Positions 63,280 to 64,000 of a stretch of 64,000 bases of DNA are shown one piece after another. The position numbers and the translations under genes are program-made. The notes beneath the pieces are model-generated. The model saw only the letters and a list, made by a program, of their open reading frames with translations, was not told the DNA's origin and did no database searches. The stretch is from Trichostrongylus colubriformis. Lineage: Eukaryota; Nematoda; Chromadorea; Rhabditida; Trichostrongylidae. The stretch is taken from contig OZ022257.1 in the NCBI GenBank assembly GCA_963978905.1, forward strand, positions 27,109,274 to 27,173,273, read 5' to 3'. Every line of letters begins with the position of its first letter. The first letter of the stretch is position 1.

Positions 63280-63890
63280 GTTTCAGATTGAAGACGTCAG
63301 CTTAATTGATGACGAGAAGGAAAGCGTCTTGTAGTCGCAAAGTGTTTAATCTTTGCATGAGGAGAATGCAGCTGTTCACAACAATAACCTTAGAGGAAAA
63401 ACCTCTGTCGTTATCAACTATTATGACTTTGTAATTGTCTACTTAAAATTATTTTTAATATCATACTGGGTTACATTACGCTTTAATTTTCTAGCGATTT
63501 ATTTTTCGAGAGACAAGCTCCCGATTGAAGTAAACCATCATTAAATAAATTGTTCTCCACCTTTGATAATTACAATTCAGCGCAACTGCTCGCGCAAAAT
63601 GCACCGCCTTCTACAAATTTCGTTGCACAGTTTCGAGATTATCTTGTATATAATATTCATGGTTTGCTGAGAACAGCGAATGGTGAACCTCGTGTATAGT
63701 GGTGACATTTATTTGCCTCTGTCCTTGTTTATTTACATACTAAGCAGTCGCAGCTAAGCATGGTAACTCGCGCGTCGTTCGGCACTGCTATGAGGGGGCT
63801 TCACAAGAGATGATTGAGCAGGTGCATGTTATACAAGAAATATAGTATTCGACGTAGTTGAATTATAATAACACATATAGTGAGCCGGTA
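63280..63890. other. Stretch without a firmly supported gene
   Basis: Expected to contain upstream exons of the minus-strand gene. The minus strand near 63405-63320 is open (MQRLNTLRLQDAFLLVIN) but lacks a good donor. Confidence 0.35.
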
Positions 63891-63894
63891 GTAC

Positions 63895-64000
63895 CGATCA
63901 TTTATTGGCTCATCGCCGTGAATGGTTGTTTTTCTTTGCTGAATCTCTCATCACAGTTATTCATTCGCAAACGACAGACAGGCAAACAGCATATTTATTA
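63895..64000 (+). repeat. Dispersed repeat block, third copy, cut by window end
   Basis: TCTCTCATCACAGTTATTCA and TTCGCAAACGACAGACAGGC match the ends of the blocks at 6640-6690 and 7830-7880. Confidence 0.5.

Overview
The window is nuclear DNA of a nematode, most likely a clade V (strongylid, hookworm-like) worm. The support is: short phase-consistent introns with TTTCAG-like acceptors; receptor L-domain exons of the type expanded in nematodes; mariner elements close to the Hsmar1/bandit group; and tRNA-derived SINEs. Placing it below nematode is inference. There is no sign of bacterial operons, phage, CRISPR or rRNA. Well over half of the window is interspersed repeat, and the genes appear only as short exons scattered between repeats.

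Gene content read by hand from splice sites and reading phase: (1) a receptor L-domain (insulin/EGF-receptor-like) gene on +, with exons at 1229-1462, 14198-14296, 14365-14463, 21876-22016, 35040-35237, 35291-35356 and 35403-35470. All its internal junctions are phase 1, and its three long introns (about 12.7, 7.4 and 13.0 kb) are packed with transposons. (2) A small membrane-protein gene on + at 37309-37796. (3) A TM2-domain (TM2D1-like) gene on - at 39629-38871, with a signal peptide, a Cys-rich ectodomain, two TM segments and one unexplained frame break. (4) An unidentified multi-exon gene on + at about 41955-45192. (5) An unidentified gene on + ending at 54698 (exons 52467-52578, 54459-54562, 54630-54698), followed 157 bp later by another ORF start at 54856, a spacing compatible with a nematode operon. 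(6) Isolated coding islands at 28095-28214, 48917-49077, 59077-59173 and 60601-60654 (+) and 63267-63081 (-).

Repeats: a composite element recurs about a dozen times. It has an inverted-repeat head, about 500 bp of single sequence, a tandem array of 145-147 bp units and a tail ending in TATATATAGTAGGA. Every array unit carries GATA-type motifs spaced 10 bp apart. Tc1/mariner superfamily elements are abundant, all dead, and often nested: 146-1002, 2704-5808 with 3357-4926 inside it, 9040-10250, 13013-13926, 21124-21805, 46179-48663 with two elements inside it, 56614-57120, and 61066-62898 with 61449-62766 inside it. Two of them are fold-back copies with one transposon end duplicated in inverted orientation. 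Other elements are palindromic MITEs, two SINE families, one probable solo LTR, a large inverted duplication (23145-24497) and several microsatellites.

No viral, toxin or resistance gene was seen. Exon borders are predictions from reading splice consensus and phase; no alignment or transcript evidence was available.
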